Shown: one piece after another, positions 6,042-7,944 of the stretch
Layout: each line of letters begins with the position of its first letter
Position numbering within the stretch: the first letter of the stretch is position 1
Source of the DNA: Pseudomonadota bacterium
GTDB taxonomy: Bacteria; Pseudomonadota; Alphaproteobacteria; Kiloniellales; J153
Assembly: GCA_022572105.1 (NCBI GenBank)
Contig: JACZWN010000163.1
Span: 1-7,944, forward strand
Reading direction: 5' to 3'
DNA: 7,944 nt
Notes under the pieces: model-generated
Seen by the model: only the letters and a program-made list of their open reading frames with translations
Told to the model about the DNA's origin: nothing
The model's database searches: none
Program-made: the position numbers and the translations under genes

Positions 6042-6047
6042 GGGAGG
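6042..6047 (+). promoter_or_regulatory. Ribosome binding site of the S8 protease
   Basis: GGGAGG lies 5 bases before the ATG at 6053. It fixes this start even though the frame is open about 570 bases further upstream, where it runs antisense to the propeptide-like gene. Confidence 0.7.
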
Positions 6048-6052
6048 CGAGC

Positions 6053-7651
6053 ATGGTTATAGTCAAATACGGCGGCAGGGACGGCAAGCCCCTCGAATTC
6101 GCTGACTCAGAGGATTTCCTGGTAGTACGGACGCGCCGTCGAGGCGCGCTTGCTACGGCTAGATTGTCCAGCCGCGCACTATCACTGACCCAACGCATGG
6201 AGCGCGTTGCTAGTTTCCCCGGCACCGGCGTGGAAGTGCTGCACCGGCGCGATCTGGACCCGGGAGAAGCCCGCGATGCCCGAATGGTGCTGAAGGATGA
6301 GTCGGAACTGCGCTTCGCCGGCCGGGCGCTGTGCGACCCTCGCTCGGGGGAACCGGTGGTGTACACGGAGAATCTCTTCGTCAAACTTCGCGACGATGTT
6401 CCCAGCTCATTGGCGTTCGAGTTCTTCGGCAAGCTTAGGTATGATCTTGAGCCGGTGCGAAAGCTGGATTTTGCACCCAAGAGCTTCTTCTTTCGCACCC
6501 CCGAGGGCTCCGGCCGCGCGGTCTTCGACATAGCCTTGGAGCTGCTCGAGATGGAGGAGGTCGAATTCGCCCATCCCGAAGTGGTCCGCGAGCGAAGTTA
6601 CAAGCAGGCCTTCCCGCCCCAGTGGCACCTGCAGTCAACCACCTTGGACGGCAACGACATCGACGCGCACGCCCATGTTGTCGATGCCTGGCCGGACAGC
6701 GAAGGCGAGGGCGTGGTGATCGCCGTCATCGACGATGGCGTCGACATGGACCACGAGGAATTTGCGAGCCCCAACAAGATCGTCTCGCCACGCGACGTGA
6801 CGCGCGACAGGCATAACGCCAGTCCCTTCTTCGCGGGCGACGAGCACGGCACCGCTTGCGCCGGCGTGGCCTGTGCGGATGGAAATTTCGGAGCATCGGG
6901 GGTGGCGCCGAAAGCGCGGCTGTTGCCTATTCGCTTGCGCTCGGCCCTGGGCTCCATCGATGAGGCGGAAGCCTTCTACTGGGCGGCCAAGTTCGGCGCC
7001 GACGTCATCTCCTGCAGTTGGGGACCGCGGGACGGTAAATGGTGGGATCCCGCCGACCCGCAACACAACAGCGTGGTCGTCTTGCCGGATTCGACGCGCC
7101 TGGCAATCGATGCCGCGACCGATCACGGCCGCAACGGTCGAGGCTGCGTCATCACCTGGGCTGCCGGCAACGGCAACGAGTCCGTCGATAACGATGGCTA
7201 CGCCGGCTACGATCGGGTGATCGCGGTTGCAGCCTGCAACGACCACGAGACCCGGAGTGTCTATAGCGATTTCGGCGATGCGAACTGGTGCGCTTTCCCA
7301 AGCAGCGATTTCGGTCACAACGGGCACCCGGCGCCATTCACGCCGGGAATATGGACGACCGACCTATCGGGATCGTTCGGCTACAATCCAGGCGATTCCG
7401 AACAGGGCGACGTCGAGGGCAACTACACGAACGCTTTCGGCGGCACCTCCAGCGCCTGTCCCGGGGCCGCGGGAGTGGCCGCGCTGGTCCTGGCCCGCAA
7501 TCCGAGCTTGAGCTGGCAAGACGTAAAGGAGCTGCTTCGGCAAAGCTGCGACCAGATCGATCAGGCGAACGGGAACTATGACGCCCAGGGCCATAGCTCC
7601 TGGTACGGATACGGGCGACTTAACGCCCGCGCGGCGGTCGATCTGGCCTGA
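6053..7651 (+). CDS. S8 family serine protease (subtilase), no signal peptide
   Basis: The 532-residue protein starts MVIVKYGGRDGKPLEF, without a signal peptide or membrane segment, so it is probably cytosolic or released by another route. Residues 1-105 form an unnamed N-terminal region with SEDFLVVRT. Residues about 107-182 form a propeptide-like domain, followed by a linker and WHLQSTTLDG, the usual lead into a subtilase domain. The catalytic domain (about 190-532) has Asp227 (IAVIDDGVD), His265 (DEHGTACAGVA), oxyanion Asn373 (AAGNGNES) and Ser466 (FGGTSSACPGAAGVAAL), all intact. The domain ends with NPSLSWQDVKELL and a GYGRLNARAAVDLA helix, so no C-terminal domain is appended. The layout and motifs lean towards the fervidolysin/kexin side of the family. 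Autocatalytic removal of the N-terminus near 183-190 is expected from family knowledge. It is divergent from the propeptide-like gene with a 69-base gap. Confidence 0.93.
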   Translation: MVIVKYGGRDGKPLEFADSEDFLVVRTRRRGALATARLSSRALSLTQRMERVASFPGTGVEVLHRRDLDPGEARDARMVLKDESELRFAGRALCDPRSGEPVVYTENLFVKLRDDVPSSLAFEFFGKLRYDLEPVRKLDFAPKSFFFRTPEGSGRAVFDIALELLEMEEVEFAHPEVVRERSYKQAFPPQWHLQSTTLDGNDIDAHAHVVDAWPDSEGEGVVIAVIDDGVDMDHEEFASPNKIVSPRDVTRDRHNASPFFAGDEHGTACAGVACADGNFGASGVAPKARLLPIRLRSALGSIDEAEAFYWAAKFGADVISCSWGPRDGKWWDPADPQHNSVVVLPDSTRLAIDAATDHGRNGRGCVITWAAGNGNESVDNDGYAGYDRVIAVAACNDHETRSVYSDFGDANWCAFPSSDFGHNGHPAPFTPGIWTTDLSGSFGYNPGDSEQGDVEGNYTNAFGGTSSACPGAAGVAALVLARNPSLSWQDVKELLRQSCDQIDQANGNYDAQGHSSWYGYGRLNARAAVDLA

Positions 7652-7944
7652 TCGGCGGCAAGCGCCGGGCCCCGCTCATCGCCCTGGTACAAGGTTTGAT
7701 GCCGCACCTGTCGTCGCCACGCTGCCCGAGGAGCCGCCCCAGCCGCCCGTCGACCGCGGCCAGGCCGGCGAAGATCAGGGCCATGCCGGCGAAGGCGGCG
7801 GCGTCCGGGCGCTCGCCGAGCACGAGCGTGCCAAGCGTGAGCGCGCTGACCGGGATCAGGAAGGTGACCAGCAGCAGGTTGGTCGCCCCCGCGGCGGCCA
7901 AGATGCGGAAATAGATCACATAGGCGAGCGCGGTGCTCAGCAGC
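7620..7944 (-). CDS. EamA/DMT-family transporter, C-terminal fragment
   Basis: The frame enters at the right edge and stops with TAA (7620-7622), giving 107 visible residues of what should be a protein of about 300. It begins LLSTALAYVIYFRILAAAGA, followed by LLLVTFLIPVSALTLGTLVL, GERPDAAAFAGMALIFAGLA and VDGRL. These are the last three or so membrane helices of the second EamA repeat, including the typical 'T-x-x-A-Y-x-x-Y-F' and 'P-V-x-A-x-x-L-G-x-x-x-L-G-E'. Such proteins are ten-helix inner-membrane exporters or importers of amino acids, nucleobases or other metabolites. After the last helix there is a polar, arginine-rich tail of about 35 residues. The gene overlaps the protease gene tail to tail by 32 bases, so the tail codes on both strands. 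Confidence 0.88.
   Translation of the reverse strand, partial: LLSTALAYVIYFRILAAAGATNLLLVTFLIPVSALTLGTLVLGERPDAAAFAGMALIFAGLAAVDGRLGRLLGQRGDDRCGIKPCTRAMSGARRLPPIRPDRPPRGR

Noticed and set aside
5483..6052. Upstream extension of the protease frame (190 extra codons)
   Set aside because: A strong GGGAGG site 5 bases before the ATG at 6053 marks the start, and the upstream part runs antisense to the propeptide-like gene.

Overview
The window is about 7.9 kb of GC-rich DNA. Its gene content (tandem bactofilins, a SCO-type copper protein, a class III CoA-transferase) and codon use suggest an alphaproteobacterium, possibly of the Rhodospirillales or relatives. That placement is inference from style, not from a marker gene. 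No rRNA, tRNA, CRISPR array, intact transposase or phage gene was seen.

Layout. 1-266 (+): C-terminal end of an unknown small protein with a winged-helix-like ending. 324-653 (-): a 109-residue conserved-looking hypothetical with a clear ribosome binding site. 654-1065: non-coding, with one candidate extended -10 promoter. 1066-2014 (+): two bactofilins in tandem, bacterial cytoskeletal polymers. 2012-2118: two small TA-bounded palindromes behind them; the first supplies the stop codon of the second bactofilin. 2319-3947 (-): a three-gene operon of exported proteins, read as a 150-residue cysteine/histidine protein, a 181-residue relative of it, and a SCO1/SenC protein. All three have a CxxxC motif, so a periplasmic copper or thiol-redox role is likely. 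4192-5409 (+): a complete class III (CaiB/BaiF-type) CoA-transferase, divergent from that operon. 5438-5983 (-) and 6053-7651 (+): a divergent pair, a 181-residue protein resembling a free-standing subtilase propeptide region, and a 532-residue S8 serine protease with an intact catalytic set and no signal peptide. 7620-7944 (-): C-terminal end of an EamA/DMT-family transporter, overlapping the protease gene tail to tail.

The best candidate for an undescribed system is the divergent protease pair. The small protein looks like the N-terminal part of its neighbour without the catalytic domain, which suggests a dedicated inhibitor, folding helper or regulator acting in trans. The pair also looks less GC-rich than the CoA-transferase gene beside it (60% and 58% in two 60-base lines counted by hand, against 73% in one line of the CoA-transferase), which would fit acquisition as a module. 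The second candidate is the three-gene CxxxC operon, where two unnamed paralogues sit with a copper-handling SCO protein.
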